A program made the position numbers and the translations under genes. This document shows positions 1-9,400 of a stretch of 64,000 nt of DNA, one piece after another. Source of the stretch: Desulfatitalea tepidiphila. GTDB taxonomy: Bacteria > Desulfobacterota > Desulfobacteria > Desulfobacterales > Desulfosarcinaceae. The notes below the pieces were generated by a model, which was not told where the DNA came from, did not search any database, and was given only the letters and a program-made list of their open reading frames with translations. Location of the stretch: positions 248,001 through 312,000 of the forward strand of contig NZ_BCAG01000003.1 in NCBI RefSeq assembly GCF_001293685.1. Direction: 5' to 3'. Every line of letters starts with the position of its first letter. Position 1 is the stretch's first letter.

Positions 1-56
1 TGTTTGCAAGCCGCCGAAAATGGCGAAATTTGGTTCAAGATCCTCAGGAGATCCCC

Positions 57-1103
57 ATGGACAAACCGTTAACATACAGCGATGCCGGCGTTGACATCGA
101 CAAGGCCGACCAACTGGTTCATACGATCAAGAAGATCGCCCAAAAGACCCGGGTACCGGGTGTTATGGGCGAGATCGGCGGCTTCGGCGGGCTCTTTTCC
201 CTCAACACCGCCAACATGGAAAGCCCGGTGTTGGTCAGTTCCACCGACGGGGTGGGCACCAAGCTCAAAATCGCCTTTCTCATGGACAAGCACGACACGG
301 TGGGGATCGACCTGGTGGCCATGTGCGTCAACGATATTATCGTGCAGGGAGCAAAGCCTCTGTTTTTCCTGGACTATTTGGCTACCGGGAAGATCGAGGA
401 CGAGAAGCTGACCCAGATCATCGGCGGCGTCGGCGCCGGATGCCAGGAGGCGCACTGTGCCCTGATCGGGGGAGAGACCGCCGAGATGCCGGGGTTTTAT
501 GCCGACGGCGAGTACGACCTGGCCGGTTTCGCCGTGGGATTGGTCGACAACAACAAGATCGTGGACGGATCGGAGATCCAGGTCGGCCACCAGATGATCG
601 GCATCGCCTCCAGCGGCCTGCACAGCAACGGCTATTCGCTGGTGCGCAAGATCTGTTTCGATGTGCTCAAGATGGATGTCCACACCCATGTTCCGGACCT
701 GGGCCGGACCCTGGGAGAAGAGCTGCTCACGCCCACGCGGATCTATTCCGAGACCGTGCAACATCTGATCCGCGGGCTGCCGATCCGGGGATTGGCCCAT
801 ATTACCGGCGGCGGCATCGTCAACAATGTGCTGCGGATCATTCCCAAGGCTTGCGGGATTGCGCTGCACCGCGGCAGTTGGGAAACCCCGCCGATATTCA
901 AGTTTTTGCAGGAGGCGGGCAAGGTGACCGATGACGAGATGCTGCGAGTGTTCAACAACGGGATCGGCATGGTGACCGTCGTTCCCGAAGACGCCGCCCA
1001 GGACATCGTCGCCCGCCTGTTGGCCATGAAGGAGAAGGCCTGGGTCATCGGCGAAATCACCGAGAGGGAAAGCGGGGGCGATAGCCGTTTTCGCTGGATG
1101 TAG
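57..1103 (+). CDS. purM: Phosphoribosylformylglycinamidine cyclo-ligase (AIR synthetase)
   Basis: Cytosolic purine-biosynthesis enzyme that closes FGAM to aminoimidazole ribotide using ATP. The 348-residue product has the usual length of the family. It begins with the typical TYSDAGVDIDKAD segment and carries the conserved GGETAEMPGFY signature and a GIASSGLHSNGYSLVR block. The ATG at 57 is preceded by AGGAG at 46-50. An in-frame TTG at 30 would add nine residues that the family does not have. A hairpin-forming intergenic repeat starts 8 bp after the stop. The gene stands alone here, with no other pur gene in the window. Assignment is firm. Confidence 0.97.
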   Translation: MDKPLTYSDAGVDIDKADQLVHTIKKIAQKTRVPGVMGEIGGFGGLFSLNTANMESPVLVSSTDGVGTKLKIAFLMDKHDTVGIDLVAMCVNDIIVQGAKPLFFLDYLATGKIEDEKLTQIIGGVGAGCQEAHCALIGGETAEMPGFYADGEYDLAGFAVGLVDNNKIVDGSEIQVGHQMIGIASSGLHSNGYSLVRKICFDVLKMDVHTHVPDLGRTLGEELLTPTRIYSETVQHLIRGLPIRGLAHITGGGIVNNVLRIIPKACGIALHRGSWETPPIFKFLQEAGKVTDDEMLRVFNNGIGMVTVVPEDAAQDIVARLLAMKEKAWVIGEITERESGGDSRFRWM

Positions 1104-1110
1104 GTGGTCC

Positions 1111-1147
1111 CCATCCACAGATGGCCAATCGACCTATTTGTGGACGG
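1111..1147. repeat. Short hairpin repeat downstream of purM
   Basis: The arms CCATCCACAGAT (1111-1122) and ATTTGTGGACGG (1136-1147) are complementary at 10 of 12 positions. The right arm matches a motif found again at 7799-7822 and in both arms of the 60362-60504 element. It may act as a REP-like transcription end or mRNA-stability element. The rest of the 265-bp gap to tsaD shows nothing recognisable. Confidence 0.6.
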
Positions 1148-1368
1148 GTACCAGCTGTTCTGGGAATTTTAATGATACGAAAGCTTTTCGATCTTTTCTC
1201 CCGTTTCCTTAAATGGGTGGCCAAGGGTGCGCAAGACCAGCCGCCCTGTCGCAGTTGAGGGCTCCGCAGCGGGGACACCCGGGCGGTGTCCAAACCTCGC
1301 AAGTAATCCAGAGCACCCTTCTCCTCGCGCATCCCTCCATCGGCCCAAGGCAGCCAAAGGTGATCAAC

Positions 1369-2370
1369 ATGCGTGTCCTCGGTATCGAATCCTCCTGTGA
1401 TGAAACGGCGGCGGCCATTGTCGAAGACGGGCGCAGGATATTGTCGTCTGCGGTGGCGTCGCAGGTGGCGATTCACCATCCATACGGCGGCGTGGTGCCG
1501 GAGTTGGCATCGCGCAAGCACATCGAGGCCGTGGTGCCGGTGGTCGAGCAGGCCATCGGCGATGCCGGGCTCAGGATCGAAGAGATCGATGCCGTGGCCG
1601 CCACCCAGGGACCGGGGCTGGTGGGTTGTCTGCTGATCGGTTTTTCCTTTGCCAAAGCCTTTGCCTTTGCACGTGGATTGCCCTGGGTGGGGGTCGATCA
1701 CCTGGAGGGGCATCTCTATTCGATTCGTCTCGGAGACGATCCGCCTGAATTTCCCTACGTGGCGCTGCTCGCATCCGGCGGTCACACGGGCATCTACCAT
1801 GTAGCCTCGGAAAACAGCCACGAACTTCTCGGCCAGACCCGTGACGATGCGGCCGGCGAGGCCTATGATAAAGTGGCCAAGATGCTCGGGCTGGGTTATC
1901 CGGGCGGTGCAGTCATCGACCACCTGGCCGCCCAGGGCAACGCGGATGCCATTGCCTTTACCCGGCCCTATCTGGAAAAGGATCAATTCGATTTCAGCTT
2001 CAGCGGTCTCAAGACGGCGGTCAACCGCTATATCCAGACGCATCCCCAGGCCGCAGAGGAACGGTGCGCCGACATCGCCGCCGCGTTTCAGGAGGCGGTC
2101 ATGGATGTGCTGGTGCACAAGCTGCTTTACGCAGCCGAGGTCAAAGGGTGTTCGCGGGTGGCCGTGGTGGGCGGTGTGGCGGCCAATCGGCGTTTGAGAG
2201 AACGTCTTGCGACAGATGGCGCCGCCCGTTCGCTTGCGGTGCACATGCCACCCATGGCCTTGTGTGGGGACAATGCCGCCATGATCGCGGCGGTGGGATA
2301 TTATCACCTGGGCAGGGGCGAGCGCACCGATCTCGACGCGGATGTCTATTCGCGCAAGCCCCGGTGTTGA
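1369..2370 (+). CDS. tsaD: tRNA N6-adenosine threonylcarbamoyltransferase
   Basis: Transfers the threonylcarbamoyl group to A37 of ANN-decoding tRNAs, working with TsaB and TsaE. The 333-residue product starts MRVLGIESSCDETA, the hallmark start of the Kae1/TsaD family. It has the metal ligands His111 and His115 in HLEGH and the late VVGGVAANRRLRE segment. The open frame extends upstream to 1213, but family alignment begins at the ATG at 1369, which is preceded by AAAGG. A short stretch resembling the dispersed TGGACGG repeat lies at about 2431-2452, between this gene and the kinase. Assignment is firm. Confidence 0.97.
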   Translation: MRVLGIESSCDETAAAIVEDGRRILSSAVASQVAIHHPYGGVVPELASRKHIEAVVPVVEQAIGDAGLRIEEIDAVAATQGPGLVGCLLIGFSFAKAFAFARGLPWVGVDHLEGHLYSIRLGDDPPEFPYVALLASGGHTGIYHVASENSHELLGQTRDDAAGEAYDKVAKMLGLGYPGGAVIDHLAAQGNADAIAFTRPYLEKDQFDFSFSGLKTAVNRYIQTHPQAAEERCADIAAAFQEAVMDVLVHKLLYAAEVKGCSRVAVVGGVAANRRLRERLATDGAARSLAVHMPPMALCGDNAAMIAAVGYYHLGRGERTDLDADVYSRKPRC

Positions 2371-2458
2371 GACATTTGTCGAGTTGTTGTGACTTGTAGG
2401 GGGTTTCGACTTTATCGGGCCTGTCGTTTTCCTTTATGGATGGACACTCGGAAGAAAT

Positions 2459-4273
2459 ATGACAGAGGCACATCCTAAAAAGAGCGCCCGCAAAACCGGC
2501 ATGCAGATTTCGCCCTGGGTTATCCTGGGATCGACGGCGATCCTGATCGTCGTGGTAATCGTGCTTGCGATCCAGAAGGCCAATCGGGAGCAGCGCCACA
2601 TGTCGGAGATCCTCAGCGCCAAGGGCGCGGTGCTCATCCGGGCCGTGGAGGCCGGCACGCGAACCGGAATGATGGGGATGTCCTGGGGCGGGGCCCAGAT
2701 CCAGCGATTGCTCGAAGAGACCGGCCGGTTGCCGGACGTGCGCTACATGGCTGTCGTGGATCCGGACGGAAAGGCGGTGGCCCACAGCGATCCGGAGATG
2801 ATCGGCAAACCTTTCGATCAGGGACGCAAGCTGTTGCACCTGGGGTCCGACCTGCAGGAGAATTGGGAGTTGGTCGATCTGGGTGAGGAGGGCCGAGTCT
2901 TTGAAGTGCATCGCCCGTTTCGACCCATGTTGGCGGGAAGAGGGCCGGGAAGCACCCGCATGTACGGTATGATGCGGCGTCATGGGACGGTGCCGCCCCA
3001 GAATGACGACTGGTTTTCAGCCTCCGATCAGAAACAATTATTGATCGTGGCCGGTCTGGACGTCGAACCCTTCGAAGCGGCCATTCGCGAAGATTTAAAT
3101 ACCACCCTGGTGCTTTCGGTCGTGCTGGTTCTGCTGGGATTTGCGGGTTTCGTCTCTCTATTCTGGATGTACAGCTATCGCGCCACCAAACGCTCCCTTC
3201 AGGATGCCAGCGCCTTTGCCGACAAGGTGGTGGCCAGCCTGCCGGTCGGCCTGATCGCCACCGATCAGCAGGGGCGCATCACCTTTTTCAATGCAGCGGC
3301 CGAACGCATCACCGGTTTGAAAAGGGAAGAAACGGGCGGCCAACCGGCCGATATGCTGCTGCCTTCGACCCTTTGCGGTTTGAAAGAGTTGCTCGACAGC
3401 GGCCAAACGATTGCCGAGCAGGAGATGGAATGCCGTTTTATCAGCGGCCGGACCGTGCCGGTGAGCGTCAGTGCCGCTCGCATCGTCAACGAGCTCGACG
3501 CTTATGTCGGGCAGATTCTCATTCTAAGGGACCTGGGCGAGGTGCGCCGCTTGCAGGACGAGGTGCGCCGGCAGGAAAAATTGGCTGCGCTCGGGGGCTT
3601 GGCCGCCGGCGTGGCCCATGAAATCCGCAATCCCCTCAGCTCGATCAAGGGGCTGGCCACTTTCTTTTCCGGTCAGTTCGAAGCGGGCAGCGAGGGCCGG
3701 GAGGCGGCCGAGGTGATGGTCCAGGAGGTGGATCGCCTGAACCGGGTGATCACCGAGCTGCTCTCCTTCGCCCGTCCGTCGGACATCAAACGGCGGCGGA
3801 TCGATATCGCGCCCATCGTGACCCGGGCGGTCGGTTTGATTCAGCAGGACGCGGCCAATCAGCGCGTCCAGGTCGAATTGAAAATGGACGATGGGTTGTG
3901 CCCGGTCCTCATCGACCCGGACCGCATGGCCCAGTGCTTGCTCAATCTGCTGATCAACGCCATCGAGGCCATGGTCGATGGCGGACAATTGACCGTGCGC
4001 TGCGAGCGGGTCGATCCGGGCGAGGTGCGGGTCGCGATCAGCGATACGGGCCAGGGCATGGCACCCGATGAAATGGCTAAAATTTTCGATCCCTACTACA
4101 CCACCAAGAGCCAGGGCACGGGATTGGGGTTGGCCATCGTGCATAAAATCGTCGAGGCCCACGGAGCGCGGCTCAACGTGGAGAGCGCGCCGGGACGTGG
4201 CACGACCTTTCTGCTGCATCTGCCCTGTGCGGATGAGGACAGAACAGCACAGGGAGGGCGTCGCGATGAATAG
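2459..4273 (+). CDS. Membrane sensor histidine kinase, ZraS/HydH-like
   Basis: Sensor of an NtrC-type two-component system. The 604-residue protein has a TM helix near residues 19-38, a periplasmic sensory region to about 210, a second TM near 214-235, a PAS domain near 255-360, a HisKA box with His387 in AHEIRNP, and a C-terminal HATPase with DTGQGM and GTGLGLAI. The periplasmic part is rich in Met, Gly and His (TGMMGMSWGG and MYGMMRRHG). That recalls metal-responsive ZraS-type sensors, but no ZraP-like target lies nearby, so the ligand is unknown. It overlaps the partner regulator by 8 bp, indicating translational coupling. Confidence 0.93.
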   Translation: MTEAHPKKSARKTGMQISPWVILGSTAILIVVVIVLAIQKANREQRHMSEILSAKGAVLIRAVEAGTRTGMMGMSWGGAQIQRLLEETGRLPDVRYMAVVDPDGKAVAHSDPEMIGKPFDQGRKLLHLGSDLQENWELVDLGEEGRVFEVHRPFRPMLAGRGPGSTRMYGMMRRHGTVPPQNDDWFSASDQKQLLIVAGLDVEPFEAAIREDLNTTLVLSVVLVLLGFAGFVSLFWMYSYRATKRSLQDASAFADKVVASLPVGLIATDQQGRITFFNAAAERITGLKREETGGQPADMLLPSTLCGLKELLDSGQTIAEQEMECRFISGRTVPVSVSAARIVNELDAYVGQILILRDLGEVRRLQDEVRRQEKLAALGGLAAGVAHEIRNPLSSIKGLATFFSGQFEAGSEGREAAEVMVQEVDRLNRVITELLSFARPSDIKRRRIDIAPIVTRAVGLIQQDAANQRVQVELKMDDGLCPVLIDPDRMAQCLLNLLINAIEAMVDGGQLTVRCERVDPGEVRVAISDTGQGMAPDEMAKIFDPYYTTKSQGTGLGLAIVHKIVEAHGARLNVESAPGRGTTFLLHLPCADEDRTAQGGRRDE

Positions 4274-5645
4274 ACGCAACCGGTTACTGATCGTCGACGA
4301 CGATGCCGGGCACTTGACTACTTTGAAGACCATTTGCCGCAGTTGGAAGTATGAGGTCCTCACGGCCACGGATGGCGGCGAAGCCGTGGCGGCCGTGCGT
4401 GCCGAGCCGGTGGATCTGGTACTCATGGACGTGCGTATGGCCCATGTGAGCGGCATCGAGGCGCTCGGGCAGATCAAGGCCTACAATCCAGCCATCCCCG
4501 TGATTATCATGACTGCCTATTCGTCGGTCGAATCGGCGGTGGAGGCGCTCAAGGCCGGCGCTTACGACTATCTGATCAAACCCCTCGATTTCGAAGAGCT
4601 CAAGATCACCATCGAGCGGGCCTGCGAACATGCCGGCCTCAAGGTCGAAAACGAACGGCTGCGGGCGCAGCTGGCCCTCGATTGGGGGACGAGCCGCATC
4701 ATCGGCAACAGCCAGGCCATGAAGGATCTCATGGAGATGATCGCCATGGTGGCGCCGTCCGATGCCACGGTGTTGATCACTGGCGAGAGCGGCACCGGCA
4801 AGGAACTGGTCGCTCGTTCCCTGCACCTCAACAGTCCGCGCAAGGATCATCCCCTGGTGGTGGTCAACTGTGCGGCCATGGCCGAATCGTTGCTCGAGTC
4901 GGAGTTGTTCGGCCACGAAAAGGGCGCCTTCACCGGGGCGGACCGACGCCGTGAGGGCCGTTTCAAACAGGCGGACCGTGGCACCCTGTTTTTGGACGAG
5001 ATCGGCGAGACATCGCCGGCCATGCAGGCCAAGCTGTTGCGCGTGCTTCAGGAGAAGGAGATTGTGCGCGTGGGCGGCGAAGAGACGCTGCCGGTGGATG
5101 TGCGCATTGTGGCCGCCACCAACCGCGACCTGGAAAAAGAGGTGAGCGAAGACCGCTTTCGGGAGGATCTATTCTACCGCCTGAACGTCATCACCCTGAA
5201 GGTGCCGCCGCTGCGGGAGCGAAGAGAAGACATCCCGTTGCTGGCCAACCATTTTCTCCACGGATTTGCCGAAAAGAATCGCAAGACGGCCAAAGGTTTC
5301 GCTCCGTTGGCCATGGACATGCTGCTCCATTACGATTGGCCCGGCAACGTGCGCGAACTGGAAAATGCGGTGGAGCGCGCCGTGGTCCTGATGACCGGCG
5401 AGCACATCACCGAAAAACAACTGCCGCTCAACATCGCCAAAGACTATGCGCAGTCCAAGGAGATCGATCCGACCCCTGCCGTTGCGCCGCCGACCGACGG
5501 CACCCGCTCCCTCGAAGAGATCGAGAAAGAGGCAATTCTGGCGACCCTGGCGGCCACCGATGGCAACAAAAGCGAAACCGCCCGGCGCCTGGGCATCACC
5601 CGCAAGACCCTGCATAACAAGCTGAAAAATTACGGTATCGGCTAA
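4266..5645 (+). CDS. Sigma-54-dependent response regulator, ZraR/NtrC-like
   Basis: Cognate regulator of the overlapping sensor kinase. The 459-residue protein has an N-terminal receiver with phospho-acceptor Asp55 in LVLMDVRM, a central AAA+ domain with Walker A GESGTGKE and the sigma-54-contact loop GAFTGA, and a Fis-type helix-turn-helix at the C-terminus (SETARRLGITRKTLHNKL). The start at 4266 overlaps the kinase stop; longer in-frame upstream sequence is kinase-coding DNA in another frame. It should activate a -24/-12 promoter when phosphorylated. No target promoter was recognised next to it. It converges on nagZ with only 7 bp between the genes. Confidence 0.95.
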   Translation: MNRRNRLLIVDDDAGHLTTLKTICRSWKYEVLTATDGGEAVAAVRAEPVDLVLMDVRMAHVSGIEALGQIKAYNPAIPVIIMTAYSSVESAVEALKAGAYDYLIKPLDFEELKITIERACEHAGLKVENERLRAQLALDWGTSRIIGNSQAMKDLMEMIAMVAPSDATVLITGESGTGKELVARSLHLNSPRKDHPLVVVNCAAMAESLLESELFGHEKGAFTGADRRREGRFKQADRGTLFLDEIGETSPAMQAKLLRVLQEKEIVRVGGEETLPVDVRIVAATNRDLEKEVSEDRFREDLFYRLNVITLKVPPLRERREDIPLLANHFLHGFAEKNRKTAKGFAPLAMDMLLHYDWPGNVRELENAVERAVVLMTGEHITEKQLPLNIAKDYAQSKEIDPTPAVAPPTDGTRSLEEIEKEAILATLAATDGNKSETARRLGITRKTLHNKLKNYGIG

Positions 5646-5652
5646 TGCCCGT

Positions 5653-6660
5653 TCAATCCAACAGAAATTTTTCCTTGGCGGCCAGGATGCGCGCCAGGGA
5701 GGCGTGGCTTAGCTGTGCCAAATCGTCGTCGGTCTGTATGGCGTGCCGGATCGCGTGGAAAGCGGCCTCGATGTTCGGTCCCGTGTGGCAGATGAGCAGA
5801 AGGTCCACGGTGCCGCTGAGACATTGGGTGACGATATCGGGTAGGGCGTAGTATTTGGCGATGGCGCCCATGTCCAGGTCATCGGTGAGCACCAGCCCTT
5901 CATATCCTATCTCATCGCGCAGCAGGTCGCCGGCCATAGTGGTGGAAATGCTGGCCGGCCATATGGGGTCGATGCGGGTGTAGCGGATATGAGAAAGCAT
6001 GAGGCCGCTCACCTCCGATTGAATGGCCGCTTCGAAGGGGATGAGGTCGCGGGACCGCAGCGTCTCCAGGTCGATCTCCAGGTCAGGCAGATCCTTATGG
6101 GAATCGAGGACCGTGCGACCGATGCCCGGGAAATGCTTGCCCACGGCCATGATGCCGTTATTCTGCAATGCTTCGATCACCAGGCGGCCCATGCGCGCGA
6201 CCCATTGTGGATCCCGGCCAAAAGCGCGTTCGAGCATGACGCTGGGGCCTTCGGGGGGTGGCACGTCGAGAACCGGTGCCATGTTCATGTTGACCCCGAT
6301 CCGGTTCAACTCGTCGGCCGTGGTCCGGGCAAAGGCGATGGCATCCGCCGGCGATGTCATGGCCGGGTTACCGGCAAATTGGGTGAAAGGCGGCTTGAGA
6401 CGCGCCACCACCCCGCCTTCCTGGTCGATAGCGACAAAGAGGGGCGGCTGCCCGCAACGGACCGCATAATCCTGGGCATCGCCGCACAGGTCGCGGATCT
6501 GCTCGGGAGAAAGAATATTGCGCGAAAAGAGGATGATGCCGCCCACCTGGAGGGTGTCGATGGCATACCTCAACTCGTCGTTGAGATCTGTGCCGGTGAA
6601 GCCGACCATCAGACGCTGTCCGGCTTTTTGACTGTCGGTGAGATCGCGAGCCTGCATCAT
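5653..6660 (-). CDS. nagZ: Beta-N-acetylhexosaminidase (GH3), NagZ-like
   Basis: Family 3 glycoside hydrolase of peptidoglycan recycling that removes terminal GlcNAc from muropeptides in the cytoplasm. The 335-residue single-domain product matches NagZ length. It has the KHFPG...DSHKDLP motif that supplies the His general acid/base, although GIG replaces the more common GHG, and VLTDDLDMGAI carrying the nucleophilic Asp. No signal peptide is seen. It starts at the first of two tandem ATGs and is followed upstream by mltG on the same strand, so cell-wall functions are paired. Confidence 0.9.
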   Translation of the reverse strand: MMQARDLTDSQKAGQRLMVGFTGTDLNDELRYAIDTLQVGGIILFSRNILSPEQIRDLCGDAQDYAVRCGQPPLFVAIDQEGGVVARLKPPFTQFAGNPAMTSPADAIAFARTTADELNRIGVNMNMAPVLDVPPPEGPSVMLERAFGRDPQWVARMGRLVIEALQNNGIMAVGKHFPGIGRTVLDSHKDLPDLEIDLETLRSRDLIPFEAAIQSEVSGLMLSHIRYTRIDPIWPASISTTMAGDLLRDEIGYEGLVLTDDLDMGAIAKYYALPDIVTQCLSGTVDLLLICHTGPNIEAAFHAIRHAIQTDDDLAQLSHASLARILAAKEKFLLD

Positions 6661-6716
6661 TGTGTTGTCCTGATCTTCCAGTGGGAAGATCCAAGAAGGT
6701 CTAAAGAGTTCAGTGC

Positions 6717-7739
6717 CTAATGGCGTTTCCGGCGCAGCTGATACTTTCGCACCGCCTCCGTATGTTCCGCGATGGTTTTCGAGAAGTAGTGCGTCCCGTC
6801 CTTTTTCGATACAAAAAAGAGGTAATCGGTTTCCGCGGGATAAAGTGCCGCTTCCAAAGCGGCCCGACCCGGATTGGCGATGGGGCCCGGCGGCAGCCCG
6901 CGGATCACGTAGGTGTTGTAGGGCGTCGCGCTACTCAGATGGCGACGGGTAATGTTTCCGTCGAACGACTCGATACCGTAGATCACCGTGGGATCGCTTT
7001 CCAGGCGCATGCGCTTTTTCAGTCGGTTATGAAAGACCGAAGCGATAATGGGACGCTCACTGGGAGCGCCGGTCTCTTTTTCGATGATCGAAGCGAGGGT
7101 GACGATGTCGTGTATCGAGAGATCGAGCTCATGGGCGCGGTTTCGCCACTCATCGGTGACGAGGGATTGGTAAGCGTTCACCATCGTCGTGATGATGCCC
7201 CTGGCCGACACCTCCCTGGGAAAATGATAGGTGTCGGGGAAGAGATACCCTTCGAGGCTGGGGCCGTCGAGTTGCAGCTCCGACACCAGCGACGGATCGC
7301 GGGCCAGCCGGCTGAATTCCTCTGCCGATGCCAGACCGGCCTTTTCGACTTCGGTCGCGACCTGGTCGATGGTGTAACCTTCCGGTATGGTGAGGCGATG
7401 CAGCAGTACCTTGCCGCTGGCCAGGATGTCGATGATTTCCATCGGTGTCATCGCCGTGGATAGCGCATATTCGCCGGCCCTGAGCCGTTTGTCGTCTCCG
7501 CTGAGCCTGGCTATGATCTTGAACCGAATGTCGCTGGTGATGACCCCTGCTTTTTCCAGCCTGGCAGAGAGCATCCCGAAGCTCTCTCCCGGGGCCACCG
7601 AGACGATGTGCGAGTGTTCCTCACCATCCGCCGGGCGATTGGCGAAGCGGTGCAGGTCGACGGCAATCCAGCCCGCAGCCCCTGCCACGGCGATCAGCAG
7701 CGCAATGATGAGCAGTAAGAGGTATTTTAATTTAAACAA
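6717..7739 (-). CDS. mltG: Endolytic murein transglycosylase MltG (YceG-like)
   Basis: Inner-membrane lytic transglycosylase thought to terminate nascent glycan strands. The 340-residue protein has one N-terminal TM helix (about residues 5-27), a LysM-like segment and the YceG domain with IIEKETGAPSERP, containing the catalytic Glu, followed by VFHNRLKKRMRLESDP. The frame opens at a TTG at 7739 with GGGGA just upstream. No in-frame ATG is available before the TM helix, so the TTG start is favoured. It lies 56 bp upstream of nagZ and is probably co-transcribed with it. Confidence 0.92.
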   Translation of the reverse strand: MFKLKYLLLLIIALLIAVAGAAGWIAVDLHRFANRPADGEEHSHIVSVAPGESFGMLSARLEKAGVITSDIRFKIIARLSGDDKRLRAGEYALSTAMTPMEIIDILASGKVLLHRLTIPEGYTIDQVATEVEKAGLASAEEFSRLARDPSLVSELQLDGPSLEGYLFPDTYHFPREVSARGIITTMVNAYQSLVTDEWRNRAHELDLSIHDIVTLASIIEKETGAPSERPIIASVFHNRLKKRMRLESDPTVIYGIESFDGNITRRHLSSATPYNTYVIRGLPPGPIANPGRAALEAALYPAETDYLFFVSKKDGTHYFSKTIAEHTEAVRKYQLRRKRH

Positions 7740-7798
7740 GATTCCCCTGATGATGTTCTTTTATAGGGTTCGGTGATTCCGTTGGGCCTTGATCTCGA

Positions 7799-7822
7799 TC
7801 CAATTTGCCTATTTATGGACGG
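7799..7822 (+). repeat. Dispersed intergenic repeat copy
   Basis: TCCAATTTGCCTATTTATGG followed by ACGG lies in the divergent mltG/korD gap. It closely matches the reverse complement of the left arm of the 60362-60504 element and the right arm of the purM hairpin. No partner arm was seen here, so this is a solitary half-element. The remaining roughly 240 bp of the gap contains no clear promoter. Confidence 0.55.
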
Positions 7823-7979
7823 CCCCCAACTTATGCCAAGCATTTTGATTTTGTCAATATTTCGAGGCGCAAGGCTGTTCGCAATGGTTGCCTAATGACC
7901 CGAAAGGCCTTATGCTGATGATCATATCGACAAGGCGCTGGAATGACCGCGCTTGCCTCAAGGAGCAAGGGGACGTGCG

Positions 7980-8210
7980 ATGACCCGACCTAAATTGAAA
8001 GAACTGCAGATCAATCGTGACTGGTGCAAGGGATGCGGCATTTGTGTCGCCTTTTGCCCGACGCAGGTCCTTGAGATGGACCCACTCGACAAAGCGGTCG
8101 TGGCCCGCAAGGAAGATTGCATCGTCTGCCGGGCCTGCGAATTGAGATGTCCGGACTTGGCCATAACGGTGGTTGAGCAAACGTCCGGGACCGACGAGGC
8201 CGGCAGATAA
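7980..8210 (+). CDS. korD: 2-oxoacid:ferredoxin oxidoreductase, delta (ferredoxin) subunit
   Basis: Small electron-transfer subunit of a four-subunit 2-oxoacid (probably 2-oxoglutarate) ferredoxin oxidoreductase. The 76-residue protein carries two complete 4Fe-4S motifs, Cys16-19-22-26 and Cys47-50-53-57. The ATG at 7980 is preceded by AAGGGG; an upstream in-frame ATG at 7953 would add nine residues unlike the family. It opens the order delta-alpha-beta-gamma, common in KorDABC/OorDABC operons of anaerobes. Confidence 0.92.
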   Translation: MTRPKLKELQINRDWCKGCGICVAFCPTQVLEMDPLDKAVVARKEDCIVCRACELRCPDLAITVVEQTSGTDEAGR

Positions 8211-8251
8211 TTCGCTGTCAAAAGATGACGCCAGAAAAGGACGACGCTATT

Positions 8252-9400
8252 ATGCATCCCACCATCCGATTCGTTCAAGGCAATGAAGCTTGCGTGGAAG
8301 GTGCGTTATATGCCGGGCTGCAATTTTTCGCCGGGTATCCGATTACCCCCTCCACCGAGATTGCCGAGCACCTGGCCGTCCGGTTACCCCGGTATGGCGG
8401 CAAGTTTATCCAGATGGAGGATGAAATTTCTTCCATGTGCGCCATCATCGGCGCCTCCCTCACGGGACACAAGGTGCTTACGGCCACCAGCGGCCCCGGT
8501 TTTTCCTTGATGCAGGAGGCCCTGGGCTACGCCGTCATGGCGGAAATACCCTGTGTGATCGTCAACGTGCAACGCGGCGGTCCTTCCACGGGAATTCCCA
8601 CGCACATCAGCCAGGGCGATGTGAACCAGGCCCGCTGGGGGACCCATGGCGATCATGCCATTATTGCCTTGACCGCCTCCAACCACCAGGACGTATTCAC
8701 CACGACGGTGGAGGCCTTCAACATGGCCGAAACTTACCGAACCCCGGTCATCCTGCTTTACGACGAGGTGGTGGGCCACATGCGCGAGCGGCTCGATATC
8801 CCTGAAGCGGGTCAGATCCCGCTGGTCGAGCGACTGCGTACGTCGGTGCGCGAAGGAGTCGATTATCACCCCTACCTGCCCCGTGAGGACGGCCGCCTGC
8901 CCATGTCCGACTTCGGCGGCGTACACCGTTACAACGTCACCGGCCTTTACCACGACATGTGGGGATTTCCGTCGGACGATCCCAAGGTCGTGCACGGCCT
9001 CATTCGTCACCTGGTGGATAAGATCGAAAGCAATGTGGAGGCCATTGCCCGCTACAAGACCTATTACCTGGACGATGCGCGGACCGTCCTGGTCTCCTAT
9101 GGGGCGACGGCCCGTTCGGCCCTGCACGTGGTCCAGAGCATGCGCAACAAAGGCCAGAAGTTCGGTCTTTTCGAGTTGCAGACCCTTTGGCCGTTTCCCT
9201 ACGACATCATCGGCGAAGCCATCGGCCGCGCTAAGCAGGTCATCGTCGTCGAGATGAATATGGGCCATATCTGCAGCGAGGTAAAGAGGGCGTTGAACAA
9301 CCCGCGCAACGTCTTTTTGATCAATCGGATCGATGGGGTCTTCATCACGCCGACCGATATTCGGCAGGGGTTGCGTTTGATCGAAGGCAAAGGTGTATAG
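8252..9400 (+). CDS. korA: 2-oxoglutarate:ferredoxin oxidoreductase, alpha subunit
   Basis: Alpha subunit of the CoA-acylating oxidoreductase that converts a 2-oxoacid (most likely 2-oxoglutarate) to the acyl-CoA with reduction of ferredoxin. The 382-residue protein has the family opening RFVQGNEACVEGAL, the FAGYPITPSTEIAE pyrimidine-domain segment, the conserved SGPGFSLMQE block and a transketolase-C-like domain (LVSYGATARSAL). An ATG at 8225 is also in frame; 8252 is chosen because AAAGGA precedes it and family proteins begin close to this residue. Substrate choice within the KorA/VorB group is inferred from similarity and gene order. Confidence 0.92.
   Translation: MHPTIRFVQGNEACVEGALYAGLQFFAGYPITPSTEIAEHLAVRLPRYGGKFIQMEDEISSMCAIIGASLTGHKVLTATSGPGFSLMQEALGYAVMAEIPCVIVNVQRGGPSTGIPTHISQGDVNQARWGTHGDHAIIALTASNHQDVFTTTVEAFNMAETYRTPVILLYDEVVGHMRERLDIPEAGQIPLVERLRTSVREGVDYHPYLPREDGRLPMSDFGGVHRYNVTGLYHDMWGFPSDDPKVVHGLIRHLVDKIESNVEAIARYKTYYLDDARTVLVSYGATARSALHVVQSMRNKGQKFGLFELQTLWPFPYDIIGEAIGRAKQVIVVEMNMGHICSEVKRALNNPRNVFLINRIDGVFITPTDIRQGLRLIEGKGV

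Noticed and set aside
69-1118. Long open frame (349 codons) on the minus strand over purM
   Set aside because: It is a shadow of the GC-rich purM frame; it has no family resemblance and the plus-strand product is certain.
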